From Corticium candelabrum (lineage: Eukaryota; Porifera; Homoscleromorpha; Homosclerophorida; Plakinidae), in NCBI RefSeq assembly GCF_963422355.1, contig NC_085094.1, forward strand, positions 7,065,270 through 7,129,269: 64,000 nt of DNA. Direction: 5' to 3'. Shown here one piece after another: positions 35,201 through 44,200 of this stretch (the stretch's first letter is position 1; every line of letters starts with the position of its first letter). The notes under the pieces are model-generated. The model had not been told where the DNA came from. It made no database searches and worked only from the letters and a program-made list of their open reading frames with translations. Both the position numbers and the translations under genes were made by a program.

Positions 35201-36986
35201 TAGCTGCTTATATTCGTAGTCTGCAGTTGTGGTGTGCAACCAAACCAAACGAAGTATAGTCTCTTGCACAGCCCCTCTTAACGCAAGCGCGAGGAGCGGA
35301 ACCCGCACACGAAAGAGGGTCTGTTCAAATCCATCAGATAATTGGGAAGGGAAAAGGAGTGACTAACGCCTGACGTCGTCTCTTTAGCACGCGTACATGC
35401 CTCGGGTGATCGCTAGCTATTATGTCACTCGACACGCTGTGAAGCCGAGATGGCATACGTTTGCATGCGCATTGTTCCGTAAGGCCCCGTAGTAGTTCAC
35501 TAAAAGGGCACAGAGACTGAGGAGATCGTAAAGTAACAGTCATTAGTCATTCCCTCACACGGGTAAGATCCTGAGATTCAGATGGCAAGCTAGCGCGGAA
35601 TGCGTCAAATAGTCAAGGTGACGTACGTAGTATTGGTGCAGAGATTCCTAGTGCATCATGTGATTCATAAACTTCTGGGTCTGGTGAGTCTGGTCGCCTA
35701 GTCTAGAGTGTCATGATCACCTCATCATCATCACGTAATCACATAACTTTTAAGCCTGAGTCCTAGATAACTGCGCTAGCCGTAAAAACTTCCTGGGTCT
35801 AGGGTCTACGGACCGATAGAGTAGGGTCAACTCTTATCAGCAATACATGTACAACGTACGTCACCTTGCTTTGAACGCGCGTACGGCATTCGCATTCCGC
35901 GCTAGCTTGCCATATGAATCTCGGGCTCTTACCGTTGTATGAGGGAATGGCTGGTACTTTTCGATCTCCTCAGTCTCTGTCCCCTTCTAGTGAACTACAT
36001 GATCTGCAATGTATACACTCTACGGAACAATGCGCATGCAATGTGTCAGCTTCACAGCGTGTCGAGTGACATAATAGCTAGCGATCGCCCGACGCAGGCG
36101 CGTGCTGCGCGTGCTAAAGAGACGATGTTAGGCGTTAGTCACTCCTTTTCCGTTCCCAATCATCTGCCGGATTTGAACAGACCATCTTTCGCGTGCGGGC
36201 ACCGCCCCTCTCCGCTCCTCGCGCGCGTTAAGAGGGGCTGTGCAAGAGAATAACGGAAGTACTGCTCAGTGACTGGCTCCACAGAAGGCGTGGTACATTC
36301 CAAACACATCCAAGAGTACTTGTAGAGTGTAACCTGAAGGGGGCGTGGATAACGGGACTAGAAGTCACACAGACCAGATCATGTTGTGACCAGAAGCTAG
36401 CAAGCACTTTTGAGTGTACACTGTACACCCTAGCTATTTGCTAAGCTACGTGACCATTACAAATTCCTGTTTCTTATGACTCATAGCTGAAATTATAGAA
36501 ACCGTAGCTGTACTATTATGTGATCACCACAAATGACCACTCGGATAATCACTAAATCACTTGTCACATCACTTTCAACACACTCTATTCTCCAAACTTC
36601 CAAACTTCGCACCTTAATTAATTAACACTTGCCAAAAATTCGTTGGCACCACGGACGCTTACAGTAACCTAAGTAAACCTGGGTACGTTTGTAGCTCCCT
36701 GCAGAGACAACTATTCCATGAACATCATGCATGCGCACACAAAAGTAGTCCCGCTGCGACATGAGCACTTCGGAGTACGATACTCAGGTGTATCAAAGTG
36801 CTAGTTGACGCTAGACTAAAACTGTGACGAGCTCTGCAGCAGCCCACGTAAACGTAGGTGGGTAGCTACGAAAGGTTTTGTCTCACCTCACACAGTAGGA
36901 TATAGTTATAGCAGCTTACCTGCGCAAACGTCGTGCAAACACAAAAGCAGAAGACAAGTCGCGGACAGCAGCAATACTTCCTTCAT
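19781..36986 (-). CDS. Receptor gene 1: modular TSP1/fucolectin/Ig/FN3 transmembrane receptor
   Basis: The predicted split gene of about 17 exons runs from ATG at 36,986 to TGA at 19,781. Domain order is signal peptide, TSP1, fucolectin-like (F5/8C superfamily), Ig, TSP1, fucolectin-like, Ig, TSP1, Ig, Ig, FN3, FN3, a juxtamembrane segment, one membrane helix and a ~90-residue tail with three tyrosine motifs. Nearly every extracellular module is its own exon with phase-1 boundaries at both ends, so the frame stays open across all junctions that I checked. The role is probably cell-surface recognition, with the fucolectin-type domains binding glycans. Both the ligand and the signalling are unknown. 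The 7.6 kb intron at 25,167-32,811 contains a DIRS-like element. The alternative reading is two genes (36,986-32,812 and 25,166-19,781), but the first would lack a stop-bearing end and the second a signal peptide. Confidence 0.65.
20397..20548 (-). CDS. Receptor gene 1, first cytoplasmic exon (ITIM-like motif)
   Basis: The exon begins with a basic stop-transfer stretch (NKYRCVRKE), then EPVTYDSVIINP, then a Ser/Thr-rich part. VTYDSV fits the ITIM consensus (V/I/L/S)xYxx(V/I/L). The acceptor is GATGCAG and the donor is ACAG|GTGAGG. The gene 2 copy has MKYDSV at the same place. Confidence 0.75.
20616..20739 (-). CDS. Receptor gene 1, transmembrane exon
   Basis: After a short polar lead with SKGGSS there are ~24 hydrophobic residues (VLIVAVAVTLSVIILVLIIT...) ending FLK at the donor. 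This is a single type I membrane helix. The paralogous exon lies at about 44,780-44,890. Confidence 0.8.
20810..20840 (-). CDS. Receptor gene 1, microexon before the membrane helix
   Basis: About 31 nt (MKETAIGKPL) between TTTCTAG and GTAAGA. Small juxtamembrane exons like this are often alternatively used. Inferred from splice signals only. Confidence 0.5.
20901..21192 (-). CDS. Receptor gene 1, juxtamembrane FN3-like exon
   Basis: About 97 codons with NTWYVTARYSYMMYK and STYFIYIRVVAILDNGS. The strand pattern resembles the membrane-proximal module of receptor phosphatase-type ectodomains, but without a full FN3 signature. Several NxS/T sites suggest N-glycosylation. Confidence 0.65.
21248..21736 (-). 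CDS. Receptor gene 1, FN3 domain 2 (two exons)
   Basis: Exon 21,630-21,736 (PTPPQNLRNSG, SITLQWERP) ends in phase 0 at GTAAGC. Exon 21,248-21,537 continues with the typical FN3 ending LKGLTPYTEYKVYVTV. Splitting of the FN3 fold by an internal intron contrasts with the single-exon Ig and TSP1 modules. Confidence 0.8.
21859..22173 (-). CDS. Receptor gene 1, FN3 domain 1
   Basis: About 105 codons. They include TEYRIEYQLDDG and the FN3 hallmark VVGLSPFTKYRFRATASN. Phase 1 at both ends. Confidence 0.82.
22243..22497 (-). CDS. Receptor gene 1, Ig domain (I-set, fourth Ig)
   Basis: About 85 codons with QSITLNCSADGNPSP, a W in YEWRGG and the closing DEGTYRCVARN. Both disulphide cysteines are present. 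Phase 1 at both ends. Confidence 0.85.
22553..22873 (-). CDS. Receptor gene 1, Ig domain (third Ig)
   Basis: About 107 codons with VQELSCTASQ, FGWYRKENG and DGGLVKCRAFNKYG, so the Cys-Trp-Cys Ig core is complete. Acceptor ATTGCAG and donor GTGAGT. Several NxS/T sites. Confidence 0.82.
23142..23429. repeat. Foldback MITE in a receptor intron
   Basis: A 288-bp sequence whose halves are inverted copies. The ends are ACAAAGTAGG and CCTACTTTGT, and the arms share CAAACAAGTACTCATACTTTA-like blocks (the opposite arm reads TAAAGTATAAGTACTTG). It lies in the ~1 kb intron between the third TSP1 and third Ig exons. No clear target duplication was seen. Confidence 0.8.
23918..24064 (-). CDS. Receptor gene 1, third TSP1 domain
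   Basis: About 49 codons with CEWSSWSDCTSSCSFGTYSRTR and closing cysteines up to QPPC. The WxxW and CSxxC features of thrombospondin type 1 repeats are present. Phase 1 at both ends. It is a distinct subtype from the other two TSP1 exons. Confidence 0.85.
24126..24449 (-). CDS. Receptor gene 1, second block Ig domain
   Basis: About 108 codons with PIDCGFSPD, FQWMHN and SSNGLYTCQYNAPDG. Closely related to the exons at 32,812-33,144 and ~48,600-48,850. Compared with the first-block exon it lacks three residues in the AQSVYQ segment (AQNAGVYQ in the relatives). Confidence 0.83.
24512..24961 (-). CDS. Receptor gene 1, second fucolectin-like domain
   Basis: About 150 codons. NLAVSLEATVKMSSVYSP, AIDGNPK, DPWLRVDL, YLVSRVRIIP, NSLTNNGNDN, CGKAPY and closing CEVAFNYG identify a fucolectin/tachylectin-4/pentraxin-1-type domain of the F5/8C (discoidin) superfamily, which commonly binds fucose-type glycans. 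Acceptor GATGTAG and donor G|GTTAG, phase 1 at both ends. Confidence 0.85.
25025..25166 (-). CDS. Receptor gene 1, second TSP1 domain
   Basis: About 47 codons, DCIWGSWSSCSVECGNGT followed by RTRQ and closing cysteines to VTSC. It begins two bases into a codon, matching the phase of the preceding Ig exon 7.6 kb upstream and of the signal exons. Confidence 0.85.
25640..26075 (+). CDS. Possible two-exon plus-strand reading frame
   Basis: ATG near 25,635 (MIMAVSGHFDSRCSRTR) runs into a strong AAG|GTGAGT donor at about 25,681. A GAACGCAG acceptor at about 25,892 would continue the frame (VEELPWSRVHLPKPSG) to a TAG near 26,075. The surrounding DNA is locally CpG-rich. No domain is recognised. It could be the start of an unknown gene or chance. 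Low confidence. Confidence 0.25.
26100..27210. other. Intronic/intergenic spacer, no gene seen
   Basis: Only short frames on both strands, with no domain content. If receptor gene 1 is one gene, this is inside its large intron. Confidence 0.45.
28792..30295. mobile_element. Harbinger-like non-autonomous element, 1.5 kb
   Basis: The ends are AGCCTGGTTCACAGT and ACTGTGAACAGGGCT, flanked by TTA at 28,789-28,791 and 30,296-30,298. Inverted similarity extends inward for ~100-150 bp (GCATGATGCT-type and GAGCGTCCT-type blocks). A 3-bp TTA duplication is typical of PIF/Harbinger. The interior holds a (TA)n run at 29,172-29,231 and no recognised transposase. It interrupts the RT frame of the DIRS-like element, so it inserted later. 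Confidence 0.75.
29172..29231. repeat. (TA)n microsatellite
   Basis: About 60 bp of TA within the Harbinger-like element. Confidence 0.96.
31335..32811. other. Receptor intron, duplicated with 47,900-48,600
   Basis: No exon is recognised. The part from about 31,860 onward is similar to 47,930-48,600, including the AACATTCCAACA and GCCTACCCAGCAGTCGATA stretches. This marks the left part of the receptor-gene segmental duplication. Confidence 0.7.
32812..33144 (-). CDS. Receptor gene 1, first block Ig domain
   Basis: About 111 codons with PIDCGVSHD, LQWKHN and DSGVYTCQYTATNG. The Cys-Trp-Cys core is intact. Donor GTGG|GTAAG. By phase it can splice to the TSP1 exon at 25,166. Confidence 0.85.
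33206..33649 (-). CDS. Receptor gene 1, first fucolectin-like domain
   Basis: About 148 codons, close to the 24,512-24,961 exon. It shows NLAVGLGATVTMSSVFSS, AIDGNPRYVTGQ, DPWLRLDL, GDRGENVYVHVGNSL, CGKAPYS and CEVAFNYG. Intact frame, phase 1 at both ends. Confidence 0.86.
33718..33858 (-). CDS. Receptor gene 1, first TSP1 domain
   Basis: About 47 codons, DCSWGSWSSCSVECGNGT to VTSC. It starts after CCAG with two bases completing the codon opened by the signal exon. Donor CTT|GTATGA is unusual in sequence but shared by the paralogues. Confidence 0.85.
34233..34577. mobile_element. Harbinger-like MITE, 345 bp
   Basis: The ends are AGCCCTGTCCACACT and AGTGTGGACAGGCCT, flanked by TAA on both sides (34,230-34,232 and 34,578-34,580). 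The interior has inverted blocks around GATCGCGATCG-like sequence. In the paralogous segment (about 50,200) a different MITE sits at nearly the same place. Confidence 0.75.
35261..36248. mobile_element. Foldback element with ~375-400 bp inverted arms
   Basis: The left arm, 35,261-35,635, recurs as the reverse complement at about 35,845-36,248. It starts CTCTTGCACAGCCCCTCTTA at both ends. The short spacer has no gene. Flanks share GAAGTA. The paralogous region at about 51,650-51,690 lacks the element (an empty site: GTGCAACCAAATAGAAGTACCG). Its terminus resembles the sequence at the outer edge of both galactosyltransferase duplications (12,152 and 59,642). Confidence 0.82.
36920..36986 (-). 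CDS. Receptor gene 1, signal-peptide exon
   Basis: ATG at 36,986, 22 codons (MKEVLLLSATCLLLLCLHDV then CA), ending one base into a codon at CAG|GTAAGC. This is a textbook n-h-c signal peptide with a VCA-type cleavage context. The phase matches the TSP1 exon at 33,858. Paralogues lie at 18,719-18,785 and about 51,945-52,011. Confidence 0.8.
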
Positions 36987-36989
36987 TAT

Positions 36990-37210
36990 CCCGTGACGAA
37001 CGCCCACAACTTACGGTAGTCCGCTATGCGGGATAGCTAAGCATGCGTTTGAAGCCCGAATAATCATAGAGCATTTGCTAATAAGCCAAAATTGTAAAGC
37101 GCGTTAAAGTTTGATAACGCACGTTAATAAAACAATTGACCTCAACAACATTACTATAAATAATTGCGGTTACAAAAATTTCAAGATCAAAATGTGGGAG
37201 ACCAAGTCAG
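36990..37210 (-). promoter_or_regulatory. Upstream region of receptor gene 1, conserved in paralogues
   Basis: Aligned with 52,012-52,210 and partly with 18,786-18,960. No TATA box that I would trust. The similarity ends near 37,210, where the spacers diverge. Confidence 0.4.
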
Positions 37211-37721
37211 TGCCTGCTCTCATTAATTAGTAAGGTTAGAACCATTACCAGGAGACTATCGGGGTATTGCTGTGGTGTACACCACATCTGGTAGTAGGCA
37301 CACAGTGACACTACACTGTGTACCGTGGCTAGAAAAAAAAGCAAGCACTGCAGTAATATCGCGCTTGCAAATTGTCGTCCGTCCGTGTTCTAGGTCATGA
37401 GTCTGTCTACTCTAGAGTAGGTGGCTTCTGGGGGAGCCAGTACTCTAGTGTTTTCTTGGTGCCGTACAGTACGTGTACATCTCCACAAGTTGGTTCTGCA
37501 GAGATACTGGACATGAACAGTTGAACCCATATCTAGCTATAGACAGCTAGAAAAACAAACCAGCTGCAAAGATTTCTTTCCACGGAAGCATGACGAAAAT
37601 ACTAGGCAAGTTTGTTATCTAAAACGAAAAGGTTGTGTAGACAAGACTCGACGGGTCACGGGAGACGAGTAGTAAGATACCAGTGTCAAATATACGGTAC
37701 GGGAACTTTCGAAAGATAATA

Positions 37722-38016
37722 CAGTCGCGTGTCACTTATGGAACGTTCACTTATCCGACACGGCGACCTTGTCATGTGAGTGATCCACGTGCATATGTCA
37801 GTTGTTTCTTGAAACAAGTTTGAGAGTGAGTTCAAGCGTTTCTTCTCGTTGTATTCTACATTCATCTACATCTACATTCTTTCTACATCTACATTCAGTA
37901 TACCTAATGTGGAAAAATGCCGTATAATATGAACAATAGTTGAGTTTGTAACAGCTTCAGTTATCCAACGTTTTGACTTATCCTCCCAAGGAGGTCGGAT
38001 AAGTGACACGCGACTG
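37722..38016. mobile_element. pogo/Tigger-like MITE, 295 bp
   Basis: The ends are CAGTCGCGTGTCACTTAT and its inverse, with TA on both sides (37,720-37,721 and 38,017-38,018). The CAGT...TTATCCGAC pattern is typical of pogo-group ends. The paralogous spacer at about 52,835 lacks it. Confidence 0.75.
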
Positions 38017-38054
38017 TAGTGGCATTGGTACAGTACTGATATTTATGAAATCAT

Positions 38055-38270
38055 AAGTTCCTATATTTCAAATAAATTAAATGATAAACAACGCATCAAT
38101 ATCCAATCAACAAGTTGGACAAAGTAAACTGAACATTTGAGACAACTCCAACTCAATCATGCCCACAGGCAAATGAACGAGTTCTATAAAGTCAGTAGCA
38201 GCAAACGTATCAAATATCACTAGACAACAATGTCCAACTTAGAAATTGTAAATGTCTAATTCCGCCATGC
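38055..38270 (-). pseudogene. 3' fragment of an NXPE-like gene
   Basis: Near-identical to 52,870-53,090, the last ~35 codons and 3' flank of the intact NXPE-like gene. The homology breaks in the coding region. It is a relic of the tandem duplication that created the receptor array, marking the upstream edge of the duplicated unit. Confidence 0.8.
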
Positions 38271-38368
38271 TAAACACACATGCATGGCAAGCACTAAGAA
38301 ATGCATTTTAAACATATAAAAAAGTCACAAATCATTATCAGAAAGTTCTCTCCTTTATTACATTGAGA

Positions 38369-38487
38369 TCAAAGTGCCGATTCACAATCCATACTATGAT
38401 AGAACAGTTCCTCATTCTTCCTGTCTTGCTGAGCTGCAACAGCTCTAACCTCTAGATATCCACATGATTCAGCACTGCTGCCTGCAC
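38369..38487 (-). pseudogene. Receptor gene 2, last tail exon
   Basis: The frame is open to TGA with GYLEVRAV and EELFYHSMD, so both tyrosine motifs of gene 1 (GYVEV and YESM) are kept as GYxEV and YxxM. This intact exon in a decayed gene suggests recent decay. Confidence 0.75.
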
Positions 38488-39677
38488 CTGTAAGAGCAAA
38501 TCTGATGTGCTTATCCACAGTAACTCTCTGGTTAATACTAGACTTGAGTGTGTCCTAGGTTATTTAGTGATATATGCAAGACAAGACTCATACATGCACA
38601 AGTCAATAAATCTTACTCTGGACCTCAAAAGTGAAACACACGACCCTCCAATTACAATAAGTTCTCGTAAAACATAAGTTATGTGCAACAGCTGATAAAC
38701 TATCATTAAAGCAATCAGAGCCAATACTCATGCACTCCTTAACTTCCGCTTATTTGGCACCTGTCATGGCCATTAATTAGATCTATAGTAGTGTTCTGTC
38801 AGCAAAATACTACATTAGTGATGAACTGTAAATCTCTGACTGCAAATAATTATTAAAGGTGCTCACCTATGCAAGCATTGGCACACTCACGCAAACATGA
38901 TTTCAAGTTGTGTCACAACAAAGCAGAGCAAGCGAACATCTTACGCTGCACCACATTCTATGACATACAGTCTTTATTCCAAGTATAAAGAGAAATGCAA
39001 ATTGTGTTCTTGTGCACCACGGCAGTTTCGCTCCTCGTACATGATATTTCAAGAAAGCTAATGATAAGAGTGTTAGATTCTCTATCCACACATTTACCAT
39101 TTACCATCTTGAGATAGCTTGAACAACAAAGCCCTTTCTTGATTGTTTTCTAGTTCTACATAACCTGAAAATGGGTGGAGCACAGAGCATTTACTGTGAT
39201 GGCATCTGAACTCAAGCGTGAAAGAAGACATGGAGAGAGCCGGGACATCTGGCATTTAAAGAGGGAAGTACTTCTCAAAGCTTGACTTAAGCCAGCATAT
39301 AATCAAGTACCACTGGATACTGGTCAGTGCACTTTTTGACCATTCCACTTTTAAATTTAGTTTGGTCAAAAATTGAAAAGTACATCGTACATTTCAATTT
39401 TTGGACCAATTTTTAAGTAAATATTAAAAATTACAAAATTACAAATTGAGTTACTACATATAAGAAAATCAAAATACAAAATTGAAAATGACAGCTGCAA
39501 TTTCCGGCCAAGTATATTCTATGTAGTCTTCAGTGACAACACCTGCACTTGATATAAAGCAATTTGATTGATGGCGCCTACAGTCTCATTCAAGGTGTAC
39601 ACTATATAAAAAAGGAAAAAAGACCAACATCATGAAACCAATGTCACATCAAATGGGACTATTTTCCACCCTCTTGT

Positions 39678-39881
39678 GTGCAAATTTCTTGGCCTGTGAT
39701 CACCACACAGTTTGGAAGTATTAAAGACCATCGCACGACGTCTATCCTTCAAAAGAATTTGACAGTCAGCCAGGCAGTCAGTAACATACATGAACAACTG
39801 TTGGTGAAACTCTGGCTATATAACGCCAAAATGATATTGCATAGACTGGCTTTAGATTCTACAGACATGTTTTTTGGATAA
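39678..39881 (+). pseudogene. Short 'LxLWxYNAxMIL' frame, copy 1
   Basis: Sixty-seven codons with QAVSNIHEQLLVKLWLYNAKMILHR. It resembles two other short frames in the window (56,295-56,660 plus and 56,890-57,122 minus, SLRLWQFNARMILDR) and is followed by a (TA)n tract as they are. It recalls a C-terminal segment seen in some invertebrate retroelement ORFs, but I cannot name the family. Confidence 0.45.
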
Positions 39882-39907
39882 TGTGTGTTAGATACCCACA
39901 TAGGTGG

Positions 39908-39916
<9 letters not shown>

Positions 39917-39958
<42 letters not shown>

Positions 39959-39975
39959 TATATATACATATATAT
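39917..39975. repeat. (TA)n microsatellite
   Basis: About 60 bp of TA with GA and CA interruptions, inside the foldback element. Confidence 0.95.
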
Positions 39976-40998
39976 GTAGGTGACAATCTCAATTAACACG
40001 CTGATGAGATAGCAGTTAGCAGTAACGATCTAGGATTCTATAGAAAAGCGAATTTTTGTTCAGTTGATGTGGTGTCTTTAATTTGTCAAATATACACTTG
40101 CGCTAGTAGAGGGATTTGGTTTCTAGCACACTTGCAGAAATAATGATGGTGCACCTGTACATGAGCCAAAGTGATTAGAATTGTACTTGCCTACATACAC
40201 AATAAACCTGCACTTGCCATAAGCGCTAAGCCAATTAGCTTGTTTTTAGCACAAATTACTCAACACAATAAGAACACAAAGTATAGCAGACCACTCAGAT
40301 AATGATCTCCTGGATACAGGTATTGTTGCCAAAGAAATGGGCAATCTGAGGTAGATGTAAAAAGAACAAGGAGCTCAACTAATTCAACCGAAACTCTCTC
40401 CATGTTCATCATGTGCTAATTATTGTTTCTTGGGAATATTCCCTTTTTAAAACCAGATAGCTATGTGTACACCTGTGCCACAACCCTAATTGCTTTGTAT
40501 ACAACTGGAATCCACGAATTACGCCACATACATCAACTGAACAAGAATTTGCTTCCCTATATAGAGAATCCTATAGATGGTTACTGCATAGCTGCTATTT
40601 CATTAGTAGTGTTATTTAAGCGGTTTGTCTGTCAATTGTCACCTACAGAGTGTACACCTTAGTGAAAATGGTGCCAATCAAATTGCTTTATCACGTCCAA
40701 GAGCTGTCACTGAAGACTAGATAGAATATACTTGGCTGGAAAGTGCAGCTGTCATTTCAATTTTGTACTTTTGATTTTCTTATATGTAGTAACTCAATTT
40801 TCAATTTTGTAATTTTTAATATTTAGTTAAAATTGGTCCAAAAATTGAAATGGACAATTACTTTCAATTTTTAACTAAACTAAAAAAATTGGAAAATGGA
40901 ATGGCCAGAAAGTGCACTGACCAATAACGCTTCCAGGAAATATACCACCATTAACACCTCAAGAGGACTGCCATACAGTATCACATCAGCTCCAAGTA

Positions 40999-41403
40999 CT
41001 GTAAATCAACAATTTTGTAAGCAGAAAACTTTCATAAGTGTCCAAATTCACCATTTCATAAGCAGCCAACTTTGTAAGCGTTGATGAACGTAGCCACTTT
41101 TCTGTGCAGAACATCAACATGAATTCAACAAATTAAAACCACAGCACCACGGGTAAGTATCTGCTAAGTGTACGTCCTAGCAGTATCTCACCAGGTGTCC
41201 ACTTGCAGAAATGTCAAAACCACAGCACCACATGTAAATATCTGCTACTGCCTAGGCTTACCAACTAGGTGTCAGTCTGTCTGGCACGCGTGATACGTGA
41301 TGATTATTAGCACTAACTTAGTAAGCATTTAACTTTAGTAAATCTGAGATCCCTTACAAAATTTACAAATGTTACATGCTTACGAAATTTTGTTGATTTA
41401 CAG
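40999..41403. mobile_element. Tc1/mariner-type MITE, 405 bp
   Basis: The ends are CTGTAAATCAACAATTTTGT and, inverted, CTGTAAATCAACAAAATTTC. TA flanks both sides (40,997-40,998 and 41,404-41,405). The gypsy RT reading frame is interrupted exactly between the two TA copies, which confirms the boundaries. Confidence 0.85.
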
Positions 41404-43809
41404 TATTTTTCAGAGAGTACTGGAAGAAGTGCTGAAGGAAACCACAACAAACAACTACCTTCACGATATTCTAGTAACAACAAAGTCAAAGCAAGAGGAT
41501 ATGCAGGTTCTGGATAACGTGCTGAGCAGGCTGAAAGAGACAGGTTTCCGATTAAAGAGGGTGAAGTGCACCTTTATGACCAGGTCTGTCACCTACTTGG
41601 GATACATCATTTGATGAACAGGGACTGCATCCGGATCCAATCAAGGTCAAATAGCTGAAGGAAGCGCCGAAACCAAAAGATGTGACAGAACTCCGAAGTT
41701 TAATTTCTGGGCTTAATTCATCAACTGCTATAACCAATTCATGCCTAATCTTGCCAACATCTTAGCACCCTTACCTATCAGTTAGTTTGCAACGAGGGCA
41801 AAATGGGAATGGACTAAAAGCAGAGCAAGACCTTTGAAGAAGCAAAGCAACAGTTGATATCTATGAGAGTATTGGCTCACTATGATGCGATCAAACACTT
41901 GGTGTTGGCTTGTGATGCCTCACCATATGGTTTGGGAAGCATATTGTCATACAAGATGGAGGATGGGAGCAAACGCCCAATTGCATTCGCCTCATGTTCA
42001 CTGAATGACACGAAGAAGAAGTACCAAAAGGTTGACAAAGAAGGGTTAGCCCTGGTATTTGGTATCCAAAAGTTCCACAAGTATATTTTCGGGAGGAACA
42101 TCACATTGCTCACAGATCACAAACCACTGTTGGGTTTACTCAAGGCAGAAAAAGGTATTCCAGCCACGACATCAAAGATGCAGCGTTACACATTAAAATT
42201 GGCAGCATACCAGTATAATCTGCAACACCAAGAAAGATCCAAACACAGCAAAGCGGATGCACTGAGCCCACCAGAACACTGGCAGAAATACCCCGAAGAA
42301 ATCATTTTAACCATACAACAATTGGATGCTTCGCCAGTTACAGCCAAACAGATCGCAGACATAACATCTTGAGATCCCTGTTTCTCAGGTACGACACTGG
42401 ATACTACTACAGGTTGGCCATGCCAGTCGCCAAGAAGACAGGAGGACTCCCAGTCTCCAGAACTGCCGGCTCTGCGGCAGCGACAAGGAGAAGTAACGCT
42501 ATAGCAAGGATGCATATTGTGGAGACATCGCGTGGTGATACTCCCCAACAATAGAACAAGGCTACCATGGAGACACTACATGAAGGGCATCTAGGAGTCT
42601 GTCGGACCAAAGCCCTGGCAAGGAGTTTCCTGTGCATGGTGGTCTGGAGTAAACACAGCCATAGAACCAATTACCAAGGCATTCTCAACATGTCAAGAAA
42701 CAAAGAAGACACCAATGAGAGCCCCATGACAACTATGGGGATGGACACAAAAGCCTTGGACACGGCTCCATATTGATGCCGGGCCGTTCATGGGAAAGAT
42801 GTTTTTAGTAATTATCAATGCCATGTCCAAATGGATGTACACATAGTCAGCGCCGCCACCAGCCAAGCCACTATCGATAAAGTTAGAGCCTCAATAGTCA
42901 TACATGGAATTCCAGAGTGGATAATGGCAGTTGTTTTACGAGTGCAGAGTTTGAATTGTTTAGCATGGCTAATGGAATCACTCATACCAAAACAGCCCTC
43001 TATATACCATACAGCATCCAATGAACTGGCAGAGAGAGAGGAGTACAAACATTTAAGGAGAGGATAAAGGAGACAAAGAAAAGAAACATTAGAAGAAAGG
43101 TTGCACAAGTTCCTGATGGCCTACCAAAATATGCCACACACCACAATGAGAGTGACACCGCAGGAATTGTTGTTAGAATGAAGACCAAAAACATTGCTGA
43201 AACACATCCGCCCTGATCTAGCTCAGCCAAGGTTGGGTCAAACCAAGCCAAGCAAAAGTACCAGCATAACCAACACAGCAAGAACAGGAGCTTCTTAGCA
43301 GGCCAAGCCCTTTAGATTCAAAAGTTTCGACCAGGTCCAAGATGGTTAGCGGCTACAATTGAAAGCCAGCAAGGACTGCTGTCTTTCTGCGCCGACTGCC
43401 AACAGGACAACTAGTGAGACAACACCAAAACCATATTCACAACCGACTACTAGGGAACAGTGATAAACAGACATCAAGACACAGAACCAACTCCAAAAGA
43501 AAGAAGAAAGAGAATCAGATTTGGAAGACGCGGGAAAAGAACCCTACAACAAAACAGAACACGAAGTGATTGAGCAAGGAGCAGAACTGGACAACAAGGT
43601 AGACAAAGAGACAGAAGCTGAACAGACAGCAAACTCCTCAATCAGTCCAGAGCTGCCTAAAGCTCCAAGAGCTGGAAACGACAGTGAAGTGAGGTTTGCT
43701 GTTACCAATGCATGAGGAAGCCGCCTGAAAGATTGGACTTATAAGTTTTGTTGTTGTTTTGTTTGGGTTTAGTTTAGCTTTTATATAATTAGTTACCATA
43801 AGAGGGAGA

Positions 43810-44200
43810 TGTAGTAGTTAGTGGGGGCTGATCCGGGGACTTCGGTGTGACGTAAGGCCAACTATACGATGTACTATAGGTGGTAAGCAGAGTGGTAATT
43901 AAATATTCTACAGATACTCATAAGGACTGGCTAGAATTAAAGAATAGGCTACACTTAGTGACAGACGATGCGGTACGTAGTGGTGTTTCTTCTACAGAAA
44001 TTCAACAACTGCAAGTCAGATGTATGCATTGGGACACTGATAAGCTGGTGTAGAGCTTCCTACATGGTAGATGTTTGGATGTCATCGCAATAATGCTGTG
44101 CTCCACCCATTTTGGGTAATATGCAACAAGAGCTCGAGAAATCGCTTTGTCATTCAACAGCAAGCTATCTCAAACCGGTAAATGGTAACTGGTGTGGATA
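43810..44200 (+). repeat. Putative gypsy 3' LTR
   Basis: It starts TGTAGTAG right after the purine tract. The right end is uncertain because no 5' LTR is in the window to define it. Confidence 0.45.

Larger units (their letters stand above)
39312..40927. mobile_element. 1.6 kb foldback element inserted in gypsy RT
   Basis: The ends are GGTCAGTGCACTTT and AAAGTGCACTGACC. Inverted arms of ~230 bp or more share CAATTTTTGGACCAA, ACTACATATAAGAAAATC and CTTCAGTGACA. Further inverted similarity lies near 40,040 and 40,560. The centre contains a short retroelement-like frame (39,678-39,881) and a (TA)n run. A relative occupies 57,528-58,945. Confidence 0.78.
39265..43809 (+). pseudogene. Ty3/gypsy-type pol remnant
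   Basis: An RT fragment at about 39,265-39,310 (with a YNQVPLD motif) resumes after an insertion at about 40,940-40,997 and again at 41,404-41,612 (YLHDILVTT, TYLGYII). RNase H at about 41,860-42,290 shows LACDASPYGLGSIL, the KKYQKVDKEGLALVF block and LLTDHKPLLGLL. A decayed integrase follows (HEGHLGVCRTKALA at about 42,575; a core stretch near 42,775-42,960). A basic C-terminus with many Lys/Glu lies at 43,520-43,715. A purine run AAGAGGGAGA at 43,800-43,809 precedes TGTAGTAG, a plausible polypurine tract and 3' LTR start. Frameshifts and insertions make it inactive. Gag, protease and 5' LTR were not found. Confidence 0.8.
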
